Assembly: GCA_027335345.1 (NCBI GenBank)
Contig: DAHWOF010000131.1
Span: forward strand, 1-33,942
Length of the DNA stretch: 33,942 bases
Reading direction: 5' to 3'
Origin: Granulicella sp.
GTDB taxonomy: Bacteria > Acidobacteriota > Terriglobia > Terriglobales > Acidobacteriaceae
Positions 9,195 through 16,925 of this stretch are shown in pieces; position 1 is the stretch's first letter, and each line of letters opens with the position of its first letter. The translations under genes and the position numbers were made by a program. The notes beneath the pieces were generated by a model that was not told the DNA's origin, ran no database searches, and saw only the letters and a program-made list of their open reading frames with translations.

Positions 9195-11344
9195 ATATTC
9201 TTACCCAGTGGCTGCGTTCGTATCTGCCCGGGCTTGCGGTGGACGATCGCCGGCTTGCCGAAGATCTTACTCTGCGCGGGATCGCCGTGGAGGGAGAGTT
9301 TCCCGCCTCCTGCGGCGGAACCCTCTACGAGATGGATATCACCACCAACCGCGTGGATGCGATGAACCACTACGGCGTGGCGCGCGAAGCGGCAGCGATC
9401 TACGGCCTGCGCCTGGAGCCGTTGGCGCTGACGGCGCCGGTGGCGGAGCGCCGGCCTGGAACGGGGTTTCCGGTTCGGATTGAGGCTGAGGATCTGTGTG
9501 GCCGGTTTACGGCCCGAGTGATTCGCGGCGTCAGGATCGGACCCAGCTCGGGTGTAATCGCCGAGTACTTCGCGGCTCTGGGGCAAAAGCAAATCTTGGC
9601 GCCGGTGGACGTCACCAACTTCGCCTGGATGGCTATGGGGCATCCGACGCACGTCTTCGATCTGGACAAGATTGAGGGTGGAATCGTGGTGCGAAGAGCG
9701 CGCGACGGAGAGAAGTTGCGGCTGCTCGATGGCTCGGAGAAGACGCTGGCCGGCGACGATCTGGTGGTGGCGGATGAAAGCAAGGCGCTGGCGTTGGCCG
9801 GCGTGATGGGTGGATGGGAGTCGCGCGTCACGGAGGCGACGCAGAACATTCTGGTGGAGGCAGCATGGTTTGATCCGGCAGCGATTCGCTCCAGCTCCCG
9901 GCGTCATGGCCTACACACGGACGCCAGCCATCGGTTCGAGCGCGGTGCGGACTTCAACTCCGCTCCTCTGGCCAACCATCTGGTGGCGCGGCTGGTCGTC
10001 GAGCAGAGCGGTGGAGAGGTAGAGGGACCGTTGGTGGATGTGGCGGTTCCGCAGGTCGCGGCCAGAACCGCGGAGCGTCCAGCGATCCTGCTGGAAGTGA
10101 GCCAGGTGCGGCGCATCCTGGGCATCACCGCCGACGAGCAAGACGCTGGGCAGGGAATTACCGAGGATCTGGTGGCTCGGTACCTGACGGCGCTGGGATG
10201 CAATCTGACTCGACGGGGAGATGGTGAGTATGCGGTCAAGCTGCCCAGTTGGCGGCTGGATCTGGAGCGCGAGATCGACCTGATCGAAGAAGTAGCCCGG
10301 GTCCACGGCTACAACCGCTTCGCCAACACGCTGCCGGCCTTCCAGGGTACGGTGCGCGAGTTGGCGCACGCCGCTCAGGAGGCTGCGATTCGCCGTACAC
10401 TGCTGGCGCTGGGATATAGCGAGGCGATTGCGAGCACGTTTGTTTCCGCGGAAGAGGCCGAGACGTTTGGCTGCGCGGAGCTGGCCGGCGGTGTGGAGGG
10501 CGCTGTAGCCATGGGCAATCCGCTCAGCGCCGAGGCCGGCGTGCTGCGGCCTTCGTTGGCGCCGGGCATGGCCACCATGCTGGCGCACAACCTGCATCGC
10601 GACGTCAGCGTGGCGAGATTGTTTGAGATGGGCACGGTCTTTTCGGGGTCAACAGCCGAGGTGAAGGAGCGGATGGGGCTGGCGCTGGGTGCGACTGGCG
10701 CGGCCAGGACTGCTGGGTCCCTCTATAAGCCCGAAGACGGTCTTTTTTACGAGGTCAAAGGAGCGATTGAGGCGCTGCTAAGGAAGTTTTCCAGAGCGCA
10801 GGACGCCGGTTCGGTGAGCTTTGACGCTTCCGGGCTGCCGGACTGGATCGAGCCCGGGAGGGGGGCGCGGGTACGGCTGAACGGAGAGCTTGTCGCCGTC
10901 TTCGGGGAGCTGAGCGCGGCTCAACTCCAGGCGCGCAAGCTGCGTCAGCCCTGTGTGGTGGCCAGCATCGATGCCCAGCGGCTTCTGGCCGACTCTCTGC
11001 GCCAGCCGGTGGTTGCGGAGCTCTCCCGGTTCCAGGCGGTGGAGAGAGACTTTTCTTTCCTGTTTCCGGATGCGGTGACCTGGGCGGCGATCGAAGCCTC
11101 GTTGCAGGGTTCGGCTGCGCAGGGCACAAGCCCGGCAAGGGAGGTTTCCGAGTTGCGCAGTGTGAGGCCAGTGGAGATCTTCCGCGATCCCAGCGGCAAG
11201 GCGGTTCCGTTTGGATCGTACTCTTTGCTGTTGCGCGCCCTTTTCCAGTCCAAAGAGCGCACGCTGGCCGAGCAGGAGATTGCAAGCTGTACGGAGTGGG
11301 TGGTGGCGCAGTTGAAGGCGCTCGGCGGCGTGCAGAGAGTTTAA
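9191..11344 (+). CDS. pheT: Phenylalanyl-tRNA synthetase beta subunit, short form
   Basis: PheT forms the alpha2-beta2 enzyme with PheS, binds tRNA and edits mischarged Tyr-tRNA. The start is GTG at 9191, overlapping the pheS stop. The 717-residue product goes straight from MNILTQWLRSYLPGL to TLYEMDITTNRVDAMNHYGV. It therefore lacks the roughly 100-residue OB-fold tRNA-binding (EMAP-like) domain inserted near residue 40 in the roughly 800-residue E. coli or Thermus form. The B3/B4 editing region (APVDVTNFAWMAMGHPTHVF), the B5 region (IDLIEEVARVHGYNR) and a C-terminal ferredoxin-like anticodon-binding domain (SRFQAVERDFSFLFPDAVTW) are present. The frame is intact, so this looks like a natural short form. 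Confidence 0.94.
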   Translation: MNILTQWLRSYLPGLAVDDRRLAEDLTLRGIAVEGEFPASCGGTLYEMDITTNRVDAMNHYGVAREAAAIYGLRLEPLALTAPVAERRPGTGFPVRIEAEDLCGRFTARVIRGVRIGPSSGVIAEYFAALGQKQILAPVDVTNFAWMAMGHPTHVFDLDKIEGGIVVRRARDGEKLRLLDGSEKTLAGDDLVVADESKALALAGVMGGWESRVTEATQNILVEAAWFDPAAIRSSSRRHGLHTDASHRFERGADFNSAPLANHLVARLVVEQSGGEVEGPLVDVAVPQVAARTAERPAILLEVSQVRRILGITADEQDAGQGITEDLVARYLTALGCNLTRRGDGEYAVKLPSWRLDLEREIDLIEEVARVHGYNRFANTLPAFQGTVRELAHAAQEAAIRRTLLALGYSEAIASTFVSAEEAETFGCAELAGGVEGAVAMGNPLSAEAGVLRPSLAPGMATMLAHNLHRDVSVARLFEMGTVFSGSTAEVKERMGLALGATGAARTAGSLYKPEDGLFYEVKGAIEALLRKFSRAQDAGSVSFDASGLPDWIEPGRGARVRLNGELVAVFGELSAAQLQARKLRQPCVVASIDAQRLLADSLRQPVVAELSRFQAVERDFSFLFPDAVTWAAIEASLQGSAAQGTSPAREVSELRSVRPVEIFRDPSGKAVPFGSYSLLLRALFQSKERTLAEQEIASCTEWVVAQLKALGGVQRV

Positions 11345-11497
11345 CGGTGGGCTGGAACGAATGCGCCAATCGACTTCGCTGGACGCAGGATGCGAGAAGC
11401 ATAGGGGCGGATCGGCACGCAAGATGGGAAGGCCTGAAAAGGGAACTCATCCAGGTACCTCAAGGGTGGATTGCGGGAAATCCTCGCTGCGGCATCC

Positions 11498-11503
11498 TAT
11501 ACT
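11498..11503 (+). promoter_or_regulatory. Possible -10 element upstream of the coiled-coil/zapA genes
   Basis: TATACT is the only good -10 hexamer in the 245-bp gap after pheT. The nearest -35-like TTGCGG (11471-11476) is 21 nt away, too far for a standard promoter, so the call is weak. No terminator was seen after pheT. Confidence 0.25.
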
Positions 11504-11589
11504 TCCATAAGAGGGCCGCGCTTGAAGCGTGGCAGTCCGCGTCTGGTGATGGGTTTGTGCGTCTCCGGCGCGTGTGGAAGGAGTCGTCG

Positions 11590-11919
11590 ATGGGATCGGC
11601 AAGCATCAGTGTCGATGAGTTTCAGGCTCTGGAGCAGAAGGTGCTTCAGACCGTCGAGCTGATCAAGAAAGAACGTGAGGCAAGATCGGCGGCCGAGGCC
11701 GCGCGCGCCGCCGCAGAGGCGCAGGTTGCTGCGCTCCGGGTTGAGCTGGCCACCCGCGATCAGGAGATTGCTGCGCGCGGGCAAGAGATTGTTGCCCTGC
11801 GGCAGGAGATCTCCGGGTTGGGTTTTGCCCAGGCTGAGGTGGAGAGCCTGCAGCGCGAGCGGGAGGCGGTAAGGCAGCGCGTGGAAGAGATGCTGGCGCG
11901 GATCGAGGAAGTGATCTAG
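11590..11919 (+). CDS. Small coiled-coil protein, ZapB-like
   Basis: The ATG at 11590 follows an AAGGAG ribosome binding site at good spacing and gives 109 residues. From residue 8 onward the protein is almost wholly heptad-patterned and rich in Glu, Ala, Arg and Gln, with repeated QEIAARGQEIVALRQEI-type units, so it is one long coiled coil without any enzymatic motif. It lies 156 bp upstream of zapA on the same strand. In many bacteria a ZapB-like coiled coil works with ZapA at the division ring, so a division role is inferred from context. Sequence alone only supports a structural coiled-coil protein. Confidence 0.72.
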   Translation: MGSASISVDEFQALEQKVLQTVELIKKEREARSAAEAARAAAEAQVAALRVELATRDQEIAARGQEIVALRQEISGLGFAQAEVESLQREREAVRQRVEEMLARIEEVI

Positions 11920-12075
11920 CGCGGACTTCCGGGCGGTTGTATCTTCGCTGCGGTTCCGGGCGCAAGCGTTCCTGCCGGCGCCTTGGCTGGCAGCGCGATG
12001 GCTTGACTGTTGTGGCTCTGAAGCTGGTTGCAAGGATTTTCGCCCAGGCGAAGTTACGCCTAGGTCGGCAAGGGA

Positions 12076-12465
12076 GTGGGTAGAGAAGTGGTGGAGACGC
12101 AGTCCAGAAGCGAGAGATCGATCGCGCCGGCCGCAGCGCACGCCGGCGTCGTTGTGGATATCTACGATCAGATCTATCAGCTTCGGGGGGTGGATCCAGC
12201 CCATATTGCCCACCTGGCCGCAGTAGTGGATGGCAAGATGCGCGCTGTTTCGGCGCATGGGGCCACAGTCGATTCGCTGCGCGTGGCGGTGCTGGCAGCG
12301 CTGAATCTTGCCGACGAACTAGTGACGCTGCAGGCGCGCTATGAGGCCTTATGCGCCTCGCTGGAGGCCGGCCGCCAGGCTGCGATGGCGAGCGCGGTGA
12401 AGTCGAGGGCGGGCTCCCTGATGGGAATGCTGGATGAGGTTCTCGAAGAGCGCAAGGCCGGCTGA
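12076..12465 (+). CDS. zapA: Cell division protein ZapA
   Basis: The 129-residue product contains the ZapA core VVVDIYDQIYQLRGVDPAHI, followed by HLAAVVDGKMRAV and RVAVLAALNLADEL. That is the beta-beta-alpha head with the (Y)xL(R)G...(V)D..M pattern, followed by the long dimerising helix. ZapA binds FtsZ and bundles protofilaments at midcell. The first possible start is GTG at 12076; further GTG codons at 12088 and 12091 are plausible because the conserved core begins only at about residue 25. A small hairpin (TTCGCC/GGCGAA near 12040-12055) lies just ahead of the start. The stop codon is immediately followed by a structured RNA candidate. Confidence 0.85.
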   Translation: MGREVVETQSRSERSIAPAAAHAGVVVDIYDQIYQLRGVDPAHIAHLAAVVDGKMRAVSAHGATVDSLRVAVLAALNLADELVTLQARYEALCASLEAGRQAAMASAVKSRAGSLMGMLDEVLEERKAG

Positions 12466-12562
12466 GGTCTTTCACACGTACGCGCATCCCGATGTCTTGA
12501 CTTCCCGGAGCAGGGTCTCCGGCAGACTCATCTACCGGAACGGAATGAGAGTACCAAAGACC
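12466..12562 (+). ncRNA. Structured RNA candidate directly after zapA
   Basis: GGTCTTT (12466-12472) pairs perfectly with AAAGACC (12556-12562), closing a 97-nt unit. Just inside, GTAC pairs with GTAC. After a large asymmetric internal bubble comes an apical arm: GATGTCT pairs with AGAC and CATC, and is capped by the 6-bp hairpin CCGGAG/CTCCGG with loop CAGGGT. The closing-stem, bubble and apical-hairpin arrangement, and the location directly downstream of zapA, recall 6S RNA (ssrS follows zapA in E. coli). At 97 nt it is only half the usual 6S length, and no 6S sequence motif was recognised. There is no U-tract, so it is not a simple terminator. Confidence 0.45.
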
Positions 12563-12600
12563 CTATCTTTACGGAGGCCAACCGCCCTGAAGACGCAACA

Positions 12601-12656
12601 GGAATCAGGCTGGATTCCGAAGAATGCGCTCGCCATCGCCGCAGCCCAGATGCGGC
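12601..12656. other. Two further hairpins in the zapA to TlpA-like gap
   Basis: The 338-bp gap 12466-12803 holds no convincing gene. After the RNA candidate come two more perfect hairpins: GGAATC/GATTCC with a 6-nt loop (12601-12618) and GCCGCA/TGCGGC with a 7-nt loop (12638-12656). They might belong to a longer transcript with the upstream element. Neither is followed by a U-tract. Nothing else was seen up to the ribosome binding site at about 12791. Confidence 0.35.
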
Positions 12657-12803
12657 AGAAATGCGTAGCGGCATCCGGACCTGTGGCGTGAACTGGTTTG
12701 GCGCTTCCCTGCAATGCTGCCTTCGCTTCCGATCCCCGCTTGCACCTCGGTAGCCCTGTGCAGGATGATGGAAGGCACTTGGATCTCCGTGGGGGAGGGG
12801 ACC

Positions 12804-13910
12804 ATGCTTCTGAAGGCGGCTATTGTTTCGCTGGCGGTGGTCTTTCTTTACCCTGCCTCCGGCGCAGGCGCTTTGCGCGCCCAGCAAACGGCTGGCGCGA
12901 CAACCGCTGCGTCTGCTTCGGAGGCGAGCTATCCCTCGAATCCAAAAGCTATTGCGGCGCTGCAACAAGCCTGGCGGTTGGAACAGCAACACCAGTCTGG
13001 GACCGCGATCGGCGCCTACAAGAAGGCCAACAAGCTCGCTGGCGGCGCTTGTGTGGTCTGCCTCTCCGGTCTGTATCGCGCGCAGATGGCGCAGGGAGAC
13101 TACAAAGGCGCGGTTCGTTCAGCGGCCGCGATGGAGGCTGTGGGAGAGTCGCCGCTGGTGAAGTCGGTGGCTGCGTATGACCAAGGCCGGGCGCTGATGG
13201 CCCAGGGTGGAGATCAGCCCAGACCCGAGCAGTTGGAACAGGCGCGCGCCGCTTACCGCGAAGCGGTCGAGCTCGATCCGCAAAACGTCTCGGCGCTCTT
13301 CAATGAGGGTGAGGTGCTGGTGCGGATGGGCAGAACGGATCAGGGACGCAAGGACTTTCAGCTTTGCCTCAGCACGTTGCACCCCGGAGACCCGGCCTGG
13401 CTGCGGGTGAAGCACTTCGCCGATGACCCCGAGCTGGCGGTCCAGAAGATGGCTCCCGCGTTTGAGGTCACCGCGCTGAATGGTACCACGTTCAACCTGG
13501 ACGCCATGCGCGGCAAGGTCGTTCTGATCGACTTCTGGGCAACCTGGTGTGGCCCCTGCAAAAAGGACCTGCCGTACTTGAAGAAGATCGCCAGGGAGTT
13601 CGCCGGCCAGCCGCTGGTGATGATCAGCGTCAGCCTGGACAGCGATGAGGCAGCCTGGAGGGAGTTCGTACAGAAGAACGAGATGACCTGGTTACAGTAT
13701 CGGGATGTGGACCACAAGCTCGCCGGTGAGTTTGGGGTAACTGCCATTCCGCACTACTTCACCATCGACTCCGATGGGGTGTTGACCTCGGAGTCGATCG
13801 GCAGTGGATCCCATCTCGAAGACCGGTTGCGAAAGCTGATTGCCAGGGCGGAACGAGCCAGCCAGGAGCGGGCCGCAGCTACCGCGCCGGCCGCGGCGCG
13901 GACGCCTTGA
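12804..13910 (+). CDS. Exported TPR + TlpA-like thioredoxin-fold protein
   Basis: The ATG at 12804 follows a GGGGGAGGGG ribosome binding site. The 368-residue product starts with a signal peptide (MLLKAAIVSLAVVFLYPASG, cleavage likely near ALRAQ). Residues about 45-205 are helical TPR-like repeats (ARAAYREAVELDPQNVSALF and neighbours). Residues about 215-355 form a TlpA/ResA/AhpC-type thioredoxin domain with APAFEVTALNG, the WATWCGPCKK active site (Cys249, Cys252) and the cis-Pro region GVTAIPHYF. It is expected to act as a periplasmic thiol-disulfide oxidoreductase or reductase for exported or cytochrome-type substrates. The C-terminus is an Ala-rich tail. The frame extends upstream to 12714, but those codons look non-coding. 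Confidence 0.85.
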   Translation: MLLKAAIVSLAVVFLYPASGAGALRAQQTAGATTAASASEASYPSNPKAIAALQQAWRLEQQHQSGTAIGAYKKANKLAGGACVVCLSGLYRAQMAQGDYKGAVRSAAAMEAVGESPLVKSVAAYDQGRALMAQGGDQPRPEQLEQARAAYREAVELDPQNVSALFNEGEVLVRMGRTDQGRKDFQLCLSTLHPGDPAWLRVKHFADDPELAVQKMAPAFEVTALNGTTFNLDAMRGKVVLIDFWATWCGPCKKDLPYLKKIAREFAGQPLVMISVSLDSDEAAWREFVQKNEMTWLQYRDVDHKLAGEFGVTAIPHYFTIDSDGVLTSESIGSGSHLEDRLRKLIARAERASQERAAATAPAAARTP

Positions 13911-14009
13911 CGCATGGATTTCTATCGCCGGAGGGGAGATCTGATCCGGCGTTGGACGGGCCTCAAATCTCGAAGGTTCATGCGAAGGCTCTGCGGCGTT
14001 TCGCGCTGC

Positions 14010-14165
14010 TCAGGCGCCTTCGGCGATGGTGTGGCTGACTCTCTCTGGCTCCTCTTCCATGCGCAGGTAGACCCTGCCTATCCACTCCTGGTTGGTTTCC
14101 ATGAACAACTCGGCGGTCAGCCGCAAGAGCGACTGTTCCTGCGGAAAGACCCGCACTACGCGGGT
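14010..14165 (-). pseudogene. IS256-family transposase, C-terminal remnant
   Basis: On the minus strand the last 51 residues of an open frame read TRVVRVFPQEQSLLRLTAEL, then FMETNQEWIGRVYLRM, ending at 14010. This matches the C-terminal tail typical of IS256 (mutator) transposases: R.VR.FP...SLLRL...L.ME..EEW..GR.YL. Upstream of residue 75 of that frame there is no transposase similarity, and the DDE catalytic domain is missing. It is therefore a dead fragment left after deletion or insertion. No terminal inverted repeats were recognised. The alternative is a chance resemblance in a non-coding gap, which the long motif makes unlikely. Confidence 0.6.
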
Positions 14166-14633
14166 GGGGAGGCCCGGCGAGATCTCGGGCCCAAGCCTAC
14201 TGGATCCTGGGAGTTCATAAGAATGAACAGGTTCGGTTGCCGGCAATGACACCTCTTTGTGTCGCTGGCTGGCGGTTCGCCTTTCACGAGAGTACGAGTT
14301 GCGCAAATCGCGCACTCTTGGGTAGCATCCAAGGCAGAGACCGGCCTGCAAAGCAGGTACGGGGAATACCGCAGGTTGAACCAACATTCATCGAACAGGG
14401 TTTTAGCTCGTAGATATGGCTCGGTGTGCTAGGTCCGCCAGTCCGGAAAGCCTAAAGAGCCACGGCTAAAGTCCACCGTCTTAGGACGGGTTCACCTGCG
14501 CCTTCCTGTACGGCCCAGCGGGTCGGTTCTTCTTTGTCCGCTGATGGGTCTGGTTCCGCACCCACCCGCCCTGATTCCTCCGGATCGCCCGCTCTCCGCG
14601 TATCTTCAAGGAAGGCGAGGAAGGACAAAAGGG
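14166..14633. other. Non-coding gap with a short inverted repeat
   Basis: This 468-bp stretch between the IS256 remnant and the Lgt-like gene has no supported gene. It contains the perfect inverted repeat CCGTC-TTAG-GACGG (14476-14489) next to a short GCCACGGC self-complementary stretch, which together look like a REP-type or insertion scar. No promoter was recognised. Confidence 0.4.
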
Positions 14634-15455
14634 GTGAAGGTTCAACTGCAGATATTGGGGAGGTTCCTCGGTCAGCCTCCAGTTCACGGGGCTTACGGGT
14701 TGGGGTCCATGTCTCTGGCGGGGCTGGCGCTGGCGATGCCGCGCCTGCCTGGGTTGCGGTTGCCGCTGTACGGGGTGTTTGCGGCCGTAGGGATGATTGC
14801 GGCCTTGTGGCTGAGCCAAAAGACGGCGGTGCGGGTGGGATTGGCAGCCAACCGTCTGTGGGATGCGGGCTTGTTTGTGGTGATGTCTGGCTTCGTCATC
14901 TCGCGTCTGACGTTGATTGCGTTCGATCCGAGAGCCTTTCTGCGCCTGCCCCTGGTGATGCTGGAGCTGCCCTCGTTCACCTGGAGCGATGCGGCGCTGA
15001 CAGCGCTGGCGGCGGGCATCTATCTGCGTTGGAAAGGAATTCCCTTGCTGGCGGCCCTGGATGCCTGGGCTCCGTGCGCCGCTGCGCTGGGGGCGATTCT
15101 TGGCTTGGGGCGGTGGCAGGAGGGCGCGGACAGGGGAATGCCGACCCACCTGCCCTGGGGACCGGTGGCGCCGGGAAGCGCAGGGCTGACGCATCTGCAG
15201 CCGGTGGATCTCTACGCGGCGCTGGCTTCGCTGGTGTTGCTGTTGATTTTGATGAAGTTGCTGGAGAGCGGAAGCCGGAGAGGACGCGTTGCCGGAGTGG
15301 CGCTCCTGGCCTTCGGAGGGGTGAGCTTTCTGCTGGATATGCTGACCCAGCCGGAGGGCGGTCCAGGCGCATGGCTGGATCCGGTGCAGTGGCTGGCGGT
15401 AGGGCTGATGCTCAGCGGCGGCTTGTTGCTGATTTTTCTCCCGGAGGCGGCCTGA
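14634..15455 (+). CDS. Lgt-like membrane protein lacking catalytic motifs
   Basis: The product aligns by eye with prolipoprotein diacylglyceryl transferase. It has LRLPLYGVFAAVGMIAALWL (cf. LPTYGVL...G), WDAGLFVVMSGFVISRL (cf. the GARL region), LDAWAPCAAALGAILGLGRW (cf. GRIGNFINGE), MPTHLPWG, and LQPVDLYAAL (cf. HPxQLYEAL). About six to seven membrane helices are predicted. The Lgt essentials are gone: the HGG(L/M) loop is replaced by SFTWSDAALTALAAGIYLRW, and the GRxGNFxNxE signature by GLGRWQEGADRG. Diacylglyceryl transfer to lipoproteins is therefore unlikely, and the role is unknown. I chose GTG 14634 (AGGAAGG upstream); ATG 14709 is an alternative. The stop overlaps the RluD start (TGATG), so the two are coupled. 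Confidence 0.7.
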   Translation: MKVQLQILGRFLGQPPVHGAYGLGSMSLAGLALAMPRLPGLRLPLYGVFAAVGMIAALWLSQKTAVRVGLAANRLWDAGLFVVMSGFVISRLTLIAFDPRAFLRLPLVMLELPSFTWSDAALTALAAGIYLRWKGIPLLAALDAWAPCAAALGAILGLGRWQEGADRGMPTHLPWGPVAPGSAGLTHLQPVDLYAALASLVLLLILMKLLESGSRRGRVAGVALLAFGGVSFLLDMLTQPEGGPGAWLDPVQWLAVGLMLSGGLLLIFLPEAA

Positions 15456-16861
15456 TGCCCTCCCAGCACATGTTGCCCAAAGGCAAGCGAGGCAAGACTG
15501 TAAAGCCCGAGTACCGGACCCAGCGTTCGTTGGCGCAGGAACGTGAGGCGAAGCGCCGGGCTGAAGGCTTGCCTGAGGAGGATGCCGCAGAGGCGATTGG
15601 TCCCGGCTCCTTTGCAGCCTGGGACTCAACCTTGGACCTCAATGGGGAGGAGTGGGAGACAGTACAAGCGGCTGCGTTGTCGGCGCGGCGTTCTGGCCTC
15701 GTGGTCAGCGGACCGAACGCCCATCGCCATCCGCCGGAGCAGGAACAGAAGACGCTGCGGCGATACCCGGCTCCTCTGGCGGCGCAACAGCAGCCAGAGA
15801 TCCGGCCACTGGAGCTTTCAGTGGGGAACAGCATGCCGGAGGCCTCCGGAGTGCTGCGATTTGTGGCCGAGCCGGCGGCTGCCGGGCTGCGCCTGGATGC
15901 GTATCTGGCCAAGGCCCTTGCGGAGATCAGCCGGGCGCGCGTGGTGCTGCTGATCGAGGCCGGACAGGTGACGGTGGATGACCGGCAGGTTCGCGCCAAG
16001 CAGAGGCTGAAGGGCGGGGAGTGGATCCAGATCCGCGGTGAAGCCCATCCCGCGCCTCTGCATGCCACCCCGGAGGATCTTCCGCTGACGATTCTCTACG
16101 AAGACCAGGACCTGGCGGTGGTGAACAAGGCTGCAGGGATGATGGTGCATGCGGGGTCGGGAGCCGCCGAGCATAACCGCGGAACCTTGGTGAACGCTCT
16201 GCTGCACCACTTTGGCGCCAGGGAGGGGTTGAGCCAGGTGGGCGGGGAGTTGCGCCCCGGGATTGTGCACCGCCTGGATAAACAGACCAGCGGCCTGCTG
16301 GTGGTGGCCAAAAATGATGCGGCCCACCGCAAACTGGCGGAGATGTTTGCCGGCCGGAGGGTGCGCAAGACCTATTTGGCCCTGGTGCATGGCGAGGTGA
16401 AGGGTGAAGAGGGGACGATTCAACTGCCGATCAGCCGGGACCTGGTGCGCAGAACGCGCATGACCACCCGGCGCTCGGAGGGGCGCAGCGCCGTCTCCCA
16501 CTGGAGGATTCTGGAGCGTCTGCGCGGAGATTATGGAAGGTTCACGCTGCTGGAGGTGCGGATCGAGACCGGGCGAACTCACCAGATTCGTGTGCACCTG
16601 CAAGCACTGGGCCATCCGGTGGTGGGAGATACCTTGTACGGAGCACCGCGCCGCATACGGCGGGTCCCCCTGGCGGAGGGCGCCAAGCGCCAGGCGGCGC
16701 ACCCAGGGGATGATGAGCCGGAAGATCTGGCGCTGGAAAGGAACTTTCTGCATGCGGCAGAGTTGGAGTTTGCTCACCCGAGGACCGGTAAACCGTTGTT
16801 GTTGCGGGCGGAACCGCCGGAGGAGTTGCGCGAGATGCTGCACAGGCTGCGCGGGGCATGA
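15455..16861 (+). CDS. RluA/RluD-family 23S rRNA pseudouridine synthase with N-terminal extension
   Basis: Residues about 130-468 form a complete RluD-type enzyme. It has an S4 RNA-binding domain (LRLDAYLAKALAEISRARVV), then the catalytic signature RPGIVHRLDKQTSGLLVVAK with its invariant Asp, then RKTYLALVHG and the RTHQIRVHL motif. Family members isomerise uridines in 23S rRNA (RluD: positions near 1911/1915/1917). The first 126 residues are a charged, low-complexity extension beginning MPSQHMLPKGKRGKTVKPEY. An internal ATG at 15833 would give 342 residues, the normal RluD length. I kept the upstream start because its ATG overlaps the stop of the Lgt-like gene. A 26-residue charged insert (about 409-434) sits near the C-terminus. 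The exact target uridine cannot be read from the sequence. Confidence 0.88.
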   Translation: MPSQHMLPKGKRGKTVKPEYRTQRSLAQEREAKRRAEGLPEEDAAEAIGPGSFAAWDSTLDLNGEEWETVQAAALSARRSGLVVSGPNAHRHPPEQEQKTLRRYPAPLAAQQQPEIRPLELSVGNSMPEASGVLRFVAEPAAAGLRLDAYLAKALAEISRARVVLLIEAGQVTVDDRQVRAKQRLKGGEWIQIRGEAHPAPLHATPEDLPLTILYEDQDLAVVNKAAGMMVHAGSGAAEHNRGTLVNALLHHFGAREGLSQVGGELRPGIVHRLDKQTSGLLVVAKNDAAHRKLAEMFAGRRVRKTYLALVHGEVKGEEGTIQLPISRDLVRRTRMTTRRSEGRSAVSHWRILERLRGDYGRFTLLEVRIETGRTHQIRVHLQALGHPVVGDTLYGAPRRIRRVPLAEGAKRQAAHPGDDEPEDLALERNFLHAAELEFAHPRTGKPLLLRAEPPEELREMLHRLRGA

Positions 16862-16912
16862 GGGGCAGAGAGCAGTGGGCGCCTCCACAAAAACTCCGGC
16901 CACGTCAATTGA

Positions 16913-16918
16913 TACGAT
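16913..16918 (+). promoter_or_regulatory. Candidate -10 element of the VWA gene (leaderless type)
   Basis: TACGAT lies 7 nt before the ATG at 16926, with no Shine-Dalgarno. The in-frame ATG at 16917 sits inside the hexamer, which favours 16926 as the start if this promoter is real. Confidence 0.35.
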
Positions 16919-16925
16919 GGGTAGC

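Noticed and set aside
12434-12691. 85-codon ORF overlapping the zapA end
   Set aside because: It crosses the zapA stop region and the structured RNA candidate, lacks a ribosome binding site, and shows no family similarity.
13914-14249. 111-codon plus-strand ORF after the TPR-thioredoxin gene
   Set aside because: It runs antisense to the IS256 C-terminal remnant, which explains the sequence better.
14481-15629. 382-codon open frame on the minus strand
   Set aside because: It lies antisense to the Lgt-like and RluD genes, is very rich in Arg/Gln/His/Pro as GC-rich shadow frames are, and has no motif.
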